Shown in pieces: positions 4,349-10,653 of a stretch of DNA of 12,722 nt; positions within the stretch are counted from its first letter, which is position 1, and every line of letters begins with the position of its first letter. The notes under the pieces were generated by a model. That model made no database searches. It worked only from the letters and a program-made list of their open reading frames with translations, and was not told the origin of the DNA. Both the position numbers and the translations under genes were made by a program. The stretch is from a bacterium. Lineage in GTDB: Bacteria > NPL-UPA2 > JAGMAN01. The DNA is taken from positions 1 to 12,722 of the forward strand of contig JAGMAN010000054.1 of assembly GCA_023130215.1 (NCBI GenBank). Direction: 5' to 3'.

Positions 4349-6593
4349 AATCCTCGCCAAAGATCTCCTCATCAAGGGCTTTCGTCTTCAGATATTCCCT
4401 CTTAGCATTCAACAACTCATTGCCGAGCTGCTCAAACCCATCTTTAAGCTTCTCTGTATCGCTACTATTAGACCAGATTTCCAGGATTATATCCTCAAAC
4501 TCTTTATCCTCTCCAATATGCCCGAGGATTGGCTCTATCTCTCCTATGACCATTTCAAACATGCCTATTTTATTAGCCAGAATATCAATTATATAGTCCT
4601 CAATCGTTCCTTTCACCGAGAGATTAAATATGAAGACATCACGGGTCTGTCCAATTCTGTGAAGTCTGCCTATCCTCTGCTCAATCCTCATAGGGTTCCA
4701 CGGAAGGTCAAAATTGATGATTGTGTTACAGAACTGCATATTTTTACCCTCACCACCTGACTCTGTAGAGACAAGCACAGGAATCTCTTCTCTGAATCTT
4801 GCAATCGCCTCGTCCTTCTTCCTGAGTGGCATATCGCCTCTGAAGGTAACGAACGATATCCCGTGCCTCTGCAAGAGGTCAGTGACATAGTCCACACTCT
4901 TCAAGTATTGTGTGAAAATAACCTTCTTCTCAGCCGGGTTTTTCAGCAGTATCTTCAGAAGTTCGTTGCCTTTGCATATGTCCTCGAGACTATTGATTGC
5001 ATCAATAATATCTTTTGTGCCATCTTTATTGAGAAGGGTATTCTTCAGAGCAAATGGGCTGCTTCCTGCTTCTCTTAGAAAGAGATTAATCATCGGTTTT
5101 TTGAAGTTCTGATTTCTCAGGAAGTCGCTAATCCTTAAATAGATCTGTTTTTCAGTCTCTGTTGGCTCGACCCTTATAGTTGTAGCGAACCTTTTCGGAA
5201 GTTTGAGATCTATCGCACTCCTTGTATTCCTTATCATCACATCCCTCAAAAGACCGGCTAATCTTTCCTTGTTAGCAGGGGCTTTCAAATTGCCTCTCTG
5301 GATATATTCCTTCCTGAAAAGTTTCTCTGTCTTAAACTGACCTGGCTTCAAAAGTGTAATAAGATTGAAAAGCTCTATGAGATTGTTCTGAACAGGAGTG
5401 GCAGTAAGCAGAAAGATGAATCTCTTTTTGATTTGATTGACAAGCTTCCATGCGAGCGTGGTTCGATTTCTCAAATGATGCGCCTCGTCAATAATTACAA
5501 GGTCATAGAATTTTTCAACAACTACAGGCATGTTCTTACTGCTCTTCGTTGTATTTATAGATGCAATAATGAACCTGTTGTTCCAGAAATTAATCGAGTC
5601 CCTCATAAATTCGGGGTCATCGGTGGTCATGAATTCAATACCAAATTTAGTCCGCATCTCCTCCTTCCACTGCGAAACCAGCGACGCAGGAGTGAGTATC
5701 AGGACATTTTTAATCATGCCGCGCATCAGGTACTCCTTTACAAGCATTCCTGCTTCTATGGTCTTTCCAAGTCCGACCTCATCAGATAAAAGAACCCTTC
5801 CATGAAAATATTTGAGAACCTTCTTTACAGTCTCAATCTGATACCAGTATTTCTCCACATCAGTTATTGCATTCAGGCATAAAAGATCATCAAAACCACT
5901 TTGAATAGTAAGGTGTGTATAGTCAATCAGTAACTGGCACTCTTTTAATGTTGATGTGTCCCTTTTGAGGAATAATGAGAATGTTTCCTCATTCACGGGC
6001 TCTGTCTTTAAAGGAATTCTGTGTAATGGAATCCGGACCTCTGCGGGTGGGCTCTTGATTTCTTGCCTACTTTTGGGTTCACTCCACCGCGCTTGTTCGG
6101 CTCTCTCTGCCTTCTGTTTCTTTGGTCTCGATTCACGTTTCACTAACTGAGGTGCACTGGGCCCTATATCCAGAACCGCTGCCCTGGCAAGTGCTTTCGC
6201 TTCTGCATATCTTATGAACTCTTCAAGCTCGGAAAATACTTTCCTTGCTTCCTTCTCAGGCCTAAGCCCGGGTTGGCTCTTCTGCAGCTCCCTGGCTTTT
6301 TTAAGACACTCCTTTGCTCTCCCGATATTTCCAAGTTCCGTCTCTGCCTGACTGAGGAACATATGGTCAAGCCAAACGGAACGGCTCTTTGTCAGCTTAA
6401 TCAACCATTTTCTACCTATTTCGGGCTTTCGCCATGAGCCTAAACAAAACTGAACAATCTCCTGCATTAACTCAATGTCGTTAGGAAATTCATTATGTAT
6501 TTTCTCAAGGCAACGGTATGCCTTCCTATAATCTTTTTTCCTTAGAAATCTCTCAAAGGCTTTATATGTATCGGCAGGTGTCTCAAATAGCAT
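4338..6593 (-). CDS. SNF2/RapA-type DEAH helicase with TPR-like N-terminus
   Basis: This 751-aa superfamily 2 ATPase has a complete set of motifs: Q-like YQIETVKKVL (251-260), Walker A LLSDEVGLGKTIEAG (268-282), Ia LILTPASLVSQW (298-309), DEAH (369-372), TATP (397-400), motif V STESGGEGKNMQF (609-621) and motif VI QRIGRLHRIGQ (639-649). The Walker A wording matches RapA and other bacterial SNF2 proteins that translocate on duplex DNA. Residues 1-135 form repeated helices like TPRs; 145-190 is a basic, Pro-rich linker. ATG 6593 has TAAGGA seven bases upstream. The stop lies 11 bases inside the next gene. No nuclease domain is fused. A role in defence, repair or RNA polymerase recycling is possible; the toxin-antitoxin surroundings favour defence only weakly. 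Confidence 0.93.
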   Translation of the reverse strand: MLFETPADTYKAFERFLRKKDYRKAYRCLEKIHNEFPNDIELMQEIVQFCLGSWRKPEIGRKWLIKLTKSRSVWLDHMFLSQAETELGNIGRAKECLKKARELQKSQPGLRPEKEARKVFSELEEFIRYAEAKALARAAVLDIGPSAPQLVKRESRPKKQKAERAEQARWSEPKSRQEIKSPPAEVRIPLHRIPLKTEPVNEETFSLFLKRDTSTLKECQLLIDYTHLTIQSGFDDLLCLNAITDVEKYWYQIETVKKVLKYFHGRVLLSDEVGLGKTIEAGMLVKEYLMRGMIKNVLILTPASLVSQWKEEMRTKFGIEFMTTDDPEFMRDSINFWNNRFIIASINTTKSSKNMPVVVEKFYDLVIIDEAHHLRNRTTLAWKLVNQIKKRFIFLLTATPVQNNLIELFNLITLLKPGQFKTEKLFRKEYIQRGNLKAPANKERLAGLLRDVMIRNTRSAIDLKLPKRFATTIRVEPTETEKQIYLRISDFLRNQNFKKPMINLFLREAGSSPFALKNTLLNKDGTKDIIDAINSLEDICKGNELLKILLKNPAEKKVIFTQYLKSVDYVTDLLQRHGISFVTFRGDMPLRKKDEAIARFREEIPVLVSTESGGEGKNMQFCNTIINFDLPWNPMRIEQRIGRLHRIGQTRDVFIFNLSVKGTIEDYIIDILANKIGMFEMVIGEIEPILGHIGEDKEFEDIILEIWSNSSDTEKLKDGFEQLGNELLNAKREYLKTKALDEEIFGEDYEV

Positions 6594-6610
6594 AATTAAT
6601 CCTTACAGCC

Positions 6611-6646
6611 AAAGGCACTGCCTGAGAATCGGCACTGCTTCACCGT
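6611..6646 (-). repeat. Inverted partial copy of the hairpin repeat in the helicase leader (copy C)
   Basis: On the minus strand the 15-base word ACGGTGAAGCAGTGC (6646-6632) is identical to 1134-1148. The rest is diverged. On the + strand it carries GGCACTGC twice (6614-6621, 6631-6638). It lies in the untranslated leader of the helicase mRNA, between the -10 box and the ribosome site. Confidence 0.5.
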
Positions 6647-6651
6647 ATGAA

Positions 6652-6660
6652 ATTATATCA
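6652..6660 (-). promoter_or_regulatory. Extended -10 promoter of the helicase operon
   Basis: Read on the minus strand, TGA-TATAAT forms an extended -10 with a perfect TATAAT (6657-6652). The hexamer 17 bp upstream is TAGATT, a poor -35, which fits an extended -10 promoter. The leader to ATG 6593 would be about 50 bases. An AT-rich stretch (6661-6720) with the tandem ATTACCTAAA word lies upstream. Confidence 0.5.
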
Positions 6661-6735
6661 TTGCCTCACATAAAAATCTATACAAAAATTACCTAAAATT
6701 ACCTAAAATTTTTTCTAAACTTTTGCCAGCCCGCC

Positions 6736-6793
6736 CCATTTTTACGGTGAAACAGTGCTACTCCGCTGCAGTACTGCCTGTGAAACGGCTGTA
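6736..6793 (+). repeat. Hairpin repeat with cassette remnant, copy B
   Basis: Shared exactly with copy A are 6736-6754 (equals 1116-1134), 6761-6777 (equals 1151-1167) and 6788-6799 (equals 1171-1182, running into the TTGACA). About ten bases present in copy A are missing, and the stem is less perfect. The terminator in front is also degraded (GCCAGCCCGCCCC then ATTTTT), so its arms no longer pair well. Confidence 0.6.
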
Positions 6794-6823
6794 TTGACAA
6801 GGGTAGGGAAAATATGGTATGGT
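6794..6823 (+). promoter_or_regulatory. Promoter of the DUF5678-like unit
   Basis: TTGACA (6794-6799), an 18-bp spacer and TATGGT (6818-6823); an overlapping TATGGT at 6813-6818 is too close to the -35. The same promoter heads the left copy of the duplication at 1834. The ATG at 6819 lies inside the -10 and is not the start. Confidence 0.65.
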
Positions 6824-6912
6824 TGAAGTGGAGGCGGGAGAAATGGCAGAGGTGATTATTCCGGAAGATGCAAAATATACTGTTTGGCTTAACGAGCACG
6901 ATGAGGAGGTAA
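6795..6912 (+). repeat. Long direct repeat, right copy
   Basis: Partner of 1835-1952, in the same orientation, with 77 identical bases at 6836-6912. Here it belongs to a complete gene, so this copy is probably the donor or ancestral state. The two copies bracket the TumE-like, addiction-module and helicase genes. Confidence 0.9.
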
Positions 6913-7073
6913 GAAAATACACTGGCAAATGGATTGCTATCAAATCGGGAATCGGAATTATATCTGCAGGGGAGTCAGAAGAGGTATATAAAGAATTTAA
7001 GAAAAAGTATCCAGGGGAAATTCCCTTTATTTATCATGTCCCCCGAGCGGATGAGGAAGACTATATCCTGTAA
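6843..7073 (+). CDS. DUF5678-like small protein, 76 aa
   Basis: The wording matches the short DUF5678 family as I recall it: W-L-N-E-H-D-E-E, then KYTGKWIAIKSGIGIISAGE (residues 25-44), an acidic/basic helix (SEEVYKEFKKKYPGEI), FIYHVP and a DYIL end. The function is unknown; members are often encoded beside small predicted proteases or toxin-antitoxin genes. ATG 6843 is chosen because GGAGG (6830-6834) lies eight bases before it and the upstream in-frame ATG is in the promoter. A second ORF overlaps its 3' end from 7037. Confidence 0.7.
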   Translation: MAEVIIPEDAKYTVWLNEHDEEVRKYTGKWIAIKSGIGIISAGESEEVYKEFKKKYPGEIPFIYHVPRADEEDYIL

Positions 7074-7298
7074 AAAGGTTGGCCAAATCCCCAGGCGTAT
7101 TCTTTCGACAATCATCACCTCAAAGATGAAACCAGCTGATGTCAGGAGAGTAATAAAATTTGCTCAGGATCTTGGCGCTACTGGTGTTTTATTCCTGTGT
7201 GTCCCTGGGGCGAAAGAAATAGTTTGGATAACTGTCCTTTTCAGAAAATCTACAAGGCTAAATTAACTGAGGCCCTATTAAAGGAGAGGGAGAGGTAA
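7037..7298 (+). pseudogene. Frameshifted small ORF after the DUF5678-like gene
   Basis: A frame from about 7037 (or ATG 7124) reads MKPADVRRVIKFAQDL and then GATGVLFLC before entering GTGTGT (7197-7202), after which it becomes unconvincing and stops at 7266. Removing one GT joins it to CPWGERNSLDNCPFQKIYKA, LTEALLKERER and TAA (7296-7298), which looks like real protein with a C-P-W and N-C-P-F pair of cysteines. A two-base slip in the GT repeat is the simplest explanation. I do not recognise the family, so the rejoining rests on coding appearance only. Confidence 0.4.
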
Positions 7299-7303
7299 GA
7301 GCT

Positions 7304-7567
7304 GTAAAATATCAAGTTAAAATTTATGATAGTGTACTTGATTTCACTCATGAGTTTGGACACAAAATAGAAGAAATCTTCATCCCTGAAAAACGGATAG
7401 CTTTCAATATAGGCAATGGCGGGTTAAATGTTTTTAAAACAAATAAGCCAAGAGAAAAAGGGAAACAGATAAATCTTGATGATGCTTTGGCAAATGAATT
7501 AGTTAACTTATCTGAGCTAAACGAAAAATGTTATAAATTAGCTCAAGTTTATTTTAAGTTAAAATAG
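7304..7567 (+). pseudogene. ORF of about 87 aa lacking a start codon
   Basis: An open, AT-richer frame runs from 7271 to TAG 7565-7567 and reads like protein: KYQVKIYDSVLDFTHEFGHK, EEIFIPEKRIAFNIGNGGLN, then INLDDALANELVNLSEL. There is no ATG, GTG or TTG near its beginning. GTA 7304 lies where a GTG start would fit, after the AGAGGTAA at 7291-7298, so one point change could have removed the start. It contains HEFGH, the spacing of a zinc-peptidase HExxH, but the protein is too short and unrecognised to call it a peptidase. It may instead use a rare start such as ATT 7277. Confidence 0.4.
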
Positions 7568-7601
7568 CTTACAACTAACGGTGAATAGCTCATGGCTTAC
7601 G

Positions 7602-7642
7602 GGCAGGCGAAAAGCCTGCCATTTGACAAGCCTGCCATTTTT
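7602..7642 (+). terminator. Intrinsic terminator with duplicated right arm
   Basis: GGCAGGC (7602-7608) and GCCTGCC (7614-7620) flank a GAAAA loop. The right arm then repeats at 7630-7636, followed by ATTTTT. The segment GCCTGCCATTT...GACA occurs twice in tandem (7614-7627 and 7630-7649), so both the hairpin arm and the -35 box were copied together. Confidence 0.65.
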
Positions 7643-7643
7643 A

Positions 7644-7672
7644 TTGACAGTGGTGAGAAAGAATGGTATTTT
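7644..7672 (+). promoter_or_regulatory. Promoter for the decayed VapBC-like unit
   Basis: TTGACA (7644-7649), a 17-bp spacer and TATTTT (7667-7672). It again follows directly on the T tract of the terminator. The genes it serves are both broken. Confidence 0.5.
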
Positions 7673-7708
7673 GAACGGGGGAAAGAATAGGTTGTGGAGG
7701 TGATTAAA

Positions 7709-7910
7709 GTGACTGACGGTCTAGCAGTGTTAGAGAAAAAAACCTGTCAGGTAGAGAGAGATTGTAGATCTTAGACACTTAATCCATCGTCTGCGGAAGG
7801 GGAAGGTTACCCTGGCACAGTTAATAAATTCTATAAGCAAGCATCTGAATACTGATGAGGATACCACGGAGATAATACAGAGGATGAGGGAAAGAAAACT
7901 GCGGTGGTAA
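7709..7910 (+). pseudogene. VapB-like antitoxin gene with two frameshifts
   Basis: GTG 7709 follows GGAGGTG (7696-7702) and reads MTDGLAVLEKK. The likely continuation NLSGRE lies in a second frame after the A7 run (7736-7742), and IVDLRHLIHRLRKGKVTLAQ to RMRERKLRW-stop lies in a third frame from 7761. One lost A and one gained GA in the GAGAGAG run (7754-7760) would restore a protein of about 67 aa. The stop overlaps the start of a PIN-domain gene, as in VapBC operons. The short helical product is antitoxin-like but not a family I can name. Confidence 0.5.
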
Positions 7911-8062
7911 ATTACACTTTTGATACGTCGTTCTTAGTAAAGGGCTTGGTTCGCCCTCGTCGGAAGAAGAAAGATGCTATTTACGAAGAACAGATGAGGA
8001 TTCATCAAAAGGCGAAAGACTATCTGGCCAGAGTGGAGAGACAAGAGATAGTTTATGGCTAA
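7904..8062 (+). pseudogene. VapC-like PIN-domain toxin, truncated
   Basis: GTG 7904 overlaps the antitoxin stop by seven bases. The product begins VVNYTFDTSFLVKGLVRP, the N-terminal strand of a PIN nuclease with the first catalytic acid (D7) in FDTS. A basic insertion (RRKKKD) and a helix (MRIHQKAKDYLARVERQEIV) follow. It ends after 52 residues at a TAA inside the repetitive TGGCTAATGGCTGATAG stretch, while VapC proteins are usually about 130-150 aa. The remaining acidic residues and the nuclease core are missing, so it should be inactive. Confidence 0.65.
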
Positions 8063-8110
8063 TGGCTGATAGTTTAAGATAATAGTTGATGGTTGATATC
8101 TAATAGGGCA
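8053..8110 (+). repeat. Degenerate short-word repeat upstream of the ribosomal operon
   Basis: TGGCTAATGGCTGATAG and TAGTTGATGGTTGATA are variants of one another and of the words at 211-223 and 2661-2675 that lead into the terminator cassette. Here the sequence runs into GGGCATTTTTTT and the -35 of the ribosomal promoter, so it looks like another eroded member of the cassette family. It supplies the stop codon of the truncated PIN gene. Confidence 0.45.
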
Positions 8111-8118
8111 TTTTTTTG

Positions 8119-8147
8119 TTGACTTATTTTTGACCCTGGGGTAGAAT
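8119..8147 (+). promoter_or_regulatory. Promoter of the S14-IF1 ribosomal operon
   Basis: TTGACT (8119-8124), a 17-bp spacer and TAGAAT (8142-8147). The poly-T run (8111-8117) just before it may terminate upstream reads. About 70 bases of leader follow before the S14 start. I see no clear ribosomal protein binding structure in that leader. Confidence 0.7.
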
Positions 8148-8222
8148 ACGGCCTACCCGAGGAGATGTGCAACCTGTTTTTGAGGGTAAATGCTCAGTGA
8201 AGTCAGTTGAGGAAATAGAAGA

Positions 8223-8408
8223 ATGGCTAAGAAGTGTCTGATTGAGAAGGTTAATCGCCAGCCGAAGTATAAGGTGAGGAAATATAACCGCTGTCGGCTC
8301 TGTGGGCGGCCACGGGCCTTCATTCGCAAGTTTCAACTGTGTAGAATATGTTTTCGCTCTCTGGCGCTTAAAGGCGAGATTCCAGGAGTGATTAAGTCAA
8401 GTTGGTGA
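8223..8408 (+). CDS. rpsN: Ribosomal protein S14, zinc-binding type
   Basis: This 61-aa protein of the small subunit head is the short type Z form. The four zinc ligands are present as CRLC (C24, C27) and CRIC (C40, C43), and the core reads [12 protein letters not shown]...[15 protein letters not shown] 8223 is preceded by GAGGAAATAGAAGA and gives the expected N-terminus MAKKCLIEK. It is the first gene after the promoter at 8119, although L5 normally stands in front of it. Confidence 0.97.
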   Translation: MAKKCLIEKVNRQPKYKVRKYNRCRLCGRPRAFIRKFQLCRICFRSLALKGEIPGVIKSSW

Positions 8409-8418
8409 AGAGGAGCCA

Positions 8419-8811
8419 ATGACTGATCCCATTGCTGATATACTCACAAGGATTCGCAACTCCAGTAGAGTTAAGCACGATAAGGTTGACATTCCCGCCT
8501 CCGGGCTGAAGGGGGAGATGGTCAGGGTATTGAAAGAGAAGGGCTTTATAAAGAACTATAGACTGATTAAGGACAGGAAGCAGGGTCTATTGAGGGTTTA
8601 TCTTAAGTATGGACCGAACCGGGAAGAGGTAATAAATGGTCTGCGCATAATAAGTAAGCCTGGCTTAAGGGTCTACGCTAAGAAGGGGAAGGTTCCCAGG
8701 GTCTTAGGAGGCTCAGGAATAGCTATACTCTCCACTTCCAAAGGGGTTATGACTGATGAGGAGTGCCGCCAAGAAGCAGTGGGTGGAGAGGTGCTTTGCT
8801 ATGTCTGGTGA
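8419..8811 (+). CDS. rpsH: Ribosomal protein S8
   Basis: The 130-aa protein binds the central domain of 16S rRNA. It has the expected start [20 protein letters not shown] and the C-terminal signature [20 protein letters not shown] followed by [16 protein letters not shown] lies just before the ATG. In many bacteria S8 also represses its operon by binding the mRNA near L5; L5 is absent here, so such control would need another site. It lies 10 bases after S14. Confidence 0.97.
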   Translation: MTDPIADILTRIRNSSRVKHDKVDIPASGLKGEMVRVLKEKGFIKNYRLIKDRKQGLLRVYLKYGPNREEVINGLRIISKPGLRVYAKKGKVPRVLGGSGIAILSTSKGVMTDEECRQEAVGGEVLCYVW

Positions 8812-8820
8812 GGTAAAAGG

Positions 8821-9369
8821 ATGTCCAGGGTAGGTAAGAGGCCAATAGATATTCCTGACGGAGTGAAGGTTACGGTCAATGGCCAATCAGTCCATATAGA
8901 GGGTCCCGGGGGAAAACTAACCCGGAGGGTGTCCCCGCCGATAGAAGTAAAGCTGAGCGATAACCGGATTATAGTAGAGCGGCTCCGTGATACAAGGCAG
9001 GGGCGATCTCTTCACGGACTGACTCGCACACTGTTAGCCAATATGGTGGAGGGAGTAACGGCTGGTTTCGAGAAAGCCCTGGAGATTCACGGAGTTGGTT
9101 ACCGGGCTGAGGTGAAGGAGAGGAGATTGACCTTGAGGCTGGGATCCTCCAATCCAGTTAATTTCGACCTGCCGGAGGGAGTGGAAATAGACACTTCTCG
9201 GGAGGCACAGATTACCCATGTCAAGGTGAAGGGCATTGACAAGCAGGTGGTGGGTGAGGTGGCGGCACAGCTTCGGGCCATTTATCCGCCGGAGTCATAC
9301 AAGGGGAAGGGAATTAGATATTCAGGAGAGACAGTGAGGAGAAAAGCGGGTAAGGCCGCCGCGACATAA
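8821..9369 (+). CDS. rplF: Ribosomal protein L6
   Basis: The 182-aa large-subunit protein has the usual two-domain length. Family signatures include the start MSRVGKRPIDIPDGVKV, HGLTRTLLANMVEGVTAGFE, LEIHGVGYRAEV and the C-terminal PPESYKGKGIRYSGE. It follows S8 by nine bases and ends directly against the L18 start. Confidence 0.97.
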   Translation: MSRVGKRPIDIPDGVKVTVNGQSVHIEGPGGKLTRRVSPPIEVKLSDNRIIVERLRDTRQGRSLHGLTRTLLANMVEGVTAGFEKALEIHGVGYRAEVKERRLTLRLGSSNPVNFDLPEGVEIDTSREAQITHVKVKGIDKQVVGEVAAQLRAIYPPESYKGKGIRYSGETVRRKAGKAAAT

Positions 9370-9723
9370 ATGGACAACAAACAATTGGCCAGGCAGAGAC
9401 GGCATCGGCGGGTGAGGAGAAAGGTATCCGGGACGGCTTCCAGGCCCAGGCTCAGCGTATTCAGGAGCCTGGGAAATGTCTATGCCCAGTTAGTGGACGA
9501 TGAGGCGGGACAAACAATTTTAACTGTCTCTACCTTGTCTAAGGAACTGGATGGAAGGAGCGGCGGCAACTTAGAGGCGGCTAAAATGGCGGGGAAACTC
9601 TTAGCCGGGAAATGCCGGGAGAAGAAAATAGGGCAGGTAGTATTCGACCGTGGTGGCTACCCCTACCAGGGACGGGTAAGAGCTTTAGCTGAAGGAGTCA
9701 GAGAGGGAGGCCTGAAGTTTTAA
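9370..9723 (+). CDS. rplR: Ribosomal protein L18
   Basis: The 117-aa protein binds 5S rRNA. It shows the basic N-terminus ([20 protein letters not shown]), [17 protein letters not shown] and the C-terminal [20 protein letters not shown]. The ATG begins on the base after the L6 stop. Its own stop overlaps the S5 ATG by one base. Confidence 0.96.
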   Translation: MDNKQLARQRRHRRVRRKVSGTASRPRLSVFRSLGNVYAQLVDDEAGQTILTVSTLSKELDGRSGGNLEAAKMAGKLLAGKCREKKIGQVVFDRGGYPYQGRVRALAEGVREGGLKF

Positions 9724-10223
9724 TGCAAAAGGTCAATGCGGATGAACTGGAGTTATTAGAGGAAAGAGTGGTTAAAATAAACCGGGTGGCCAAGGTAGTA
9801 AAGGGAGGAAGGCGGTTCAGCTTCAGTGCCCTGGTGGTCGTTGGTGATGGCAAAGGATATGTGGGTTGCGGATTGGGTAAGGCCAACGAGGTTCCCGAGG
9901 CAATAAGGAAAGGAACTCAATCTGCCAGGAGGAATCTCCTGAATGTGCCCCTGATAGATGGAAGAACCATTGCTCACCAGGTAATTGGACATTCTGGAGC
10001 AGGGAGAGTTTTCCTCAAGCCAGCCTCGGAGGGAACGGGAGTAATTGCCGGAGGGCCTGTCCGGGCAGTCCTGGAATCAGCAGGAGTGGGCGATATCTTA
10101 ACCAAGTCCTTAGGTTCAAGCAATGCTCTCAATACAGTTAAAGCCACTATGGACGGACTGAAGCAGTTAGGAAAGATTCAAAGGGCAGTCAAGGAGCGAA
10201 AAATTGAACCTCAGCCAGCTTAA
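9723..10223 (+). CDS. rpsE: Ribosomal protein S5
   Basis: The 166-aa small-subunit protein contains the double-stranded RNA-binding-like segment [20 protein letters not shown] and the C-terminal domain with [17 protein letters not shown] and [18 protein letters not shown]. The last 20 bases overlap the L15 start. In most spc operons L30 would come next; no L30 gene fits here. Confidence 0.97.
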   Translation: MQKVNADELELLEERVVKINRVAKVVKGGRRFSFSALVVVGDGKGYVGCGLGKANEVPEAIRKGTQSARRNLLNVPLIDGRTIAHQVIGHSGAGRVFLKPASEGTGVIAGGPVRAVLESAGVGDILTKSLGSSNALNTVKATMDGLKQLGKIQRAVKERKIEPQPA

Positions 10224-10653
10224 GAGTCCTCCTAATTCTAAGCACAGGAGAAAGAAGGTGGGAAGGGGTCCTGGCTCCGGCCATGGGAAGACTTCGGGAA
10301 GAGGCCAGAAAGGGACAGGGGCTCGCAGTGGAGGAGGAGTTAGGCCCGGTTTTGAGGGAGGACAGATGCCCTTAGTGAGGAGAGTTCCCAAAAGAGGTTT
10401 CACTCACCTGGGAAGAGAATATGCAGTAATTAATCTAAAACGTCTGAATAAATTTGAGGAGAATGCCAAGGTCACCCCTGAGGATTTAAGGAAGATGGGA
10501 ATTATCAAAGGGAAGAAGCGCCTGGTGAAGATTTTAGGCGAGGGGCAGTTGACTAAGAAGGGACTGCAGGTATCTGCCCACCATTTTAGTCAATCTGCAA
10601 GGCGCAGAATAGAAGAATCAGGAGGAAGAATAGAGGTCATGGGACATGCTTAG
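10204..10653 (+). CDS. rplO: Ribosomal protein L15, TTG start
   Basis: The 149-aa protein starts at TTG 10204 inside the S5 gene. The translated start ([20 protein letters not shown], then [17 protein letters not shown]) matches the family from residue 1, and AAGGAG (10191-10196) is seven bases upstream, so the TTG is convincing. [18 protein letters not shown] is also typical. It overlaps S5 by 20 bases and SecY by eight, which suggests coupled translation in place of the missing L30. Confidence 0.95.
   Translation: MNLSQLKSPPNSKHRRKKVGRGPGSGHGKTSGRGQKGTGARSGGGVRPGFEGGQMPLVRRVPKRGFTHLGREYAVINLKRLNKFEENAKVTPEDLRKMGIIKGKKRLVKILGEGQLTKKGLQVSAHHFSQSARRRIEESGGRIEVMGHA

Noticed and set aside
3406-5805. 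Several + strand ORFs inside the minus-strand operon
   Set aside because: All are shadows of the helicase and its partner, whose frames carry clear motifs.
211-8100. CRISPR array made of the repeated short words
   Set aside because: The repeats are few, unequal in length, far apart and not separated by uniform spacers; no cas gene is present.
8165-8200. Tiny 11-codon ORF in the ribosomal operon leader
   Set aside because: Its GAGGAG sits directly against the ATG with no room for initiation, and the peptide shows no pattern.
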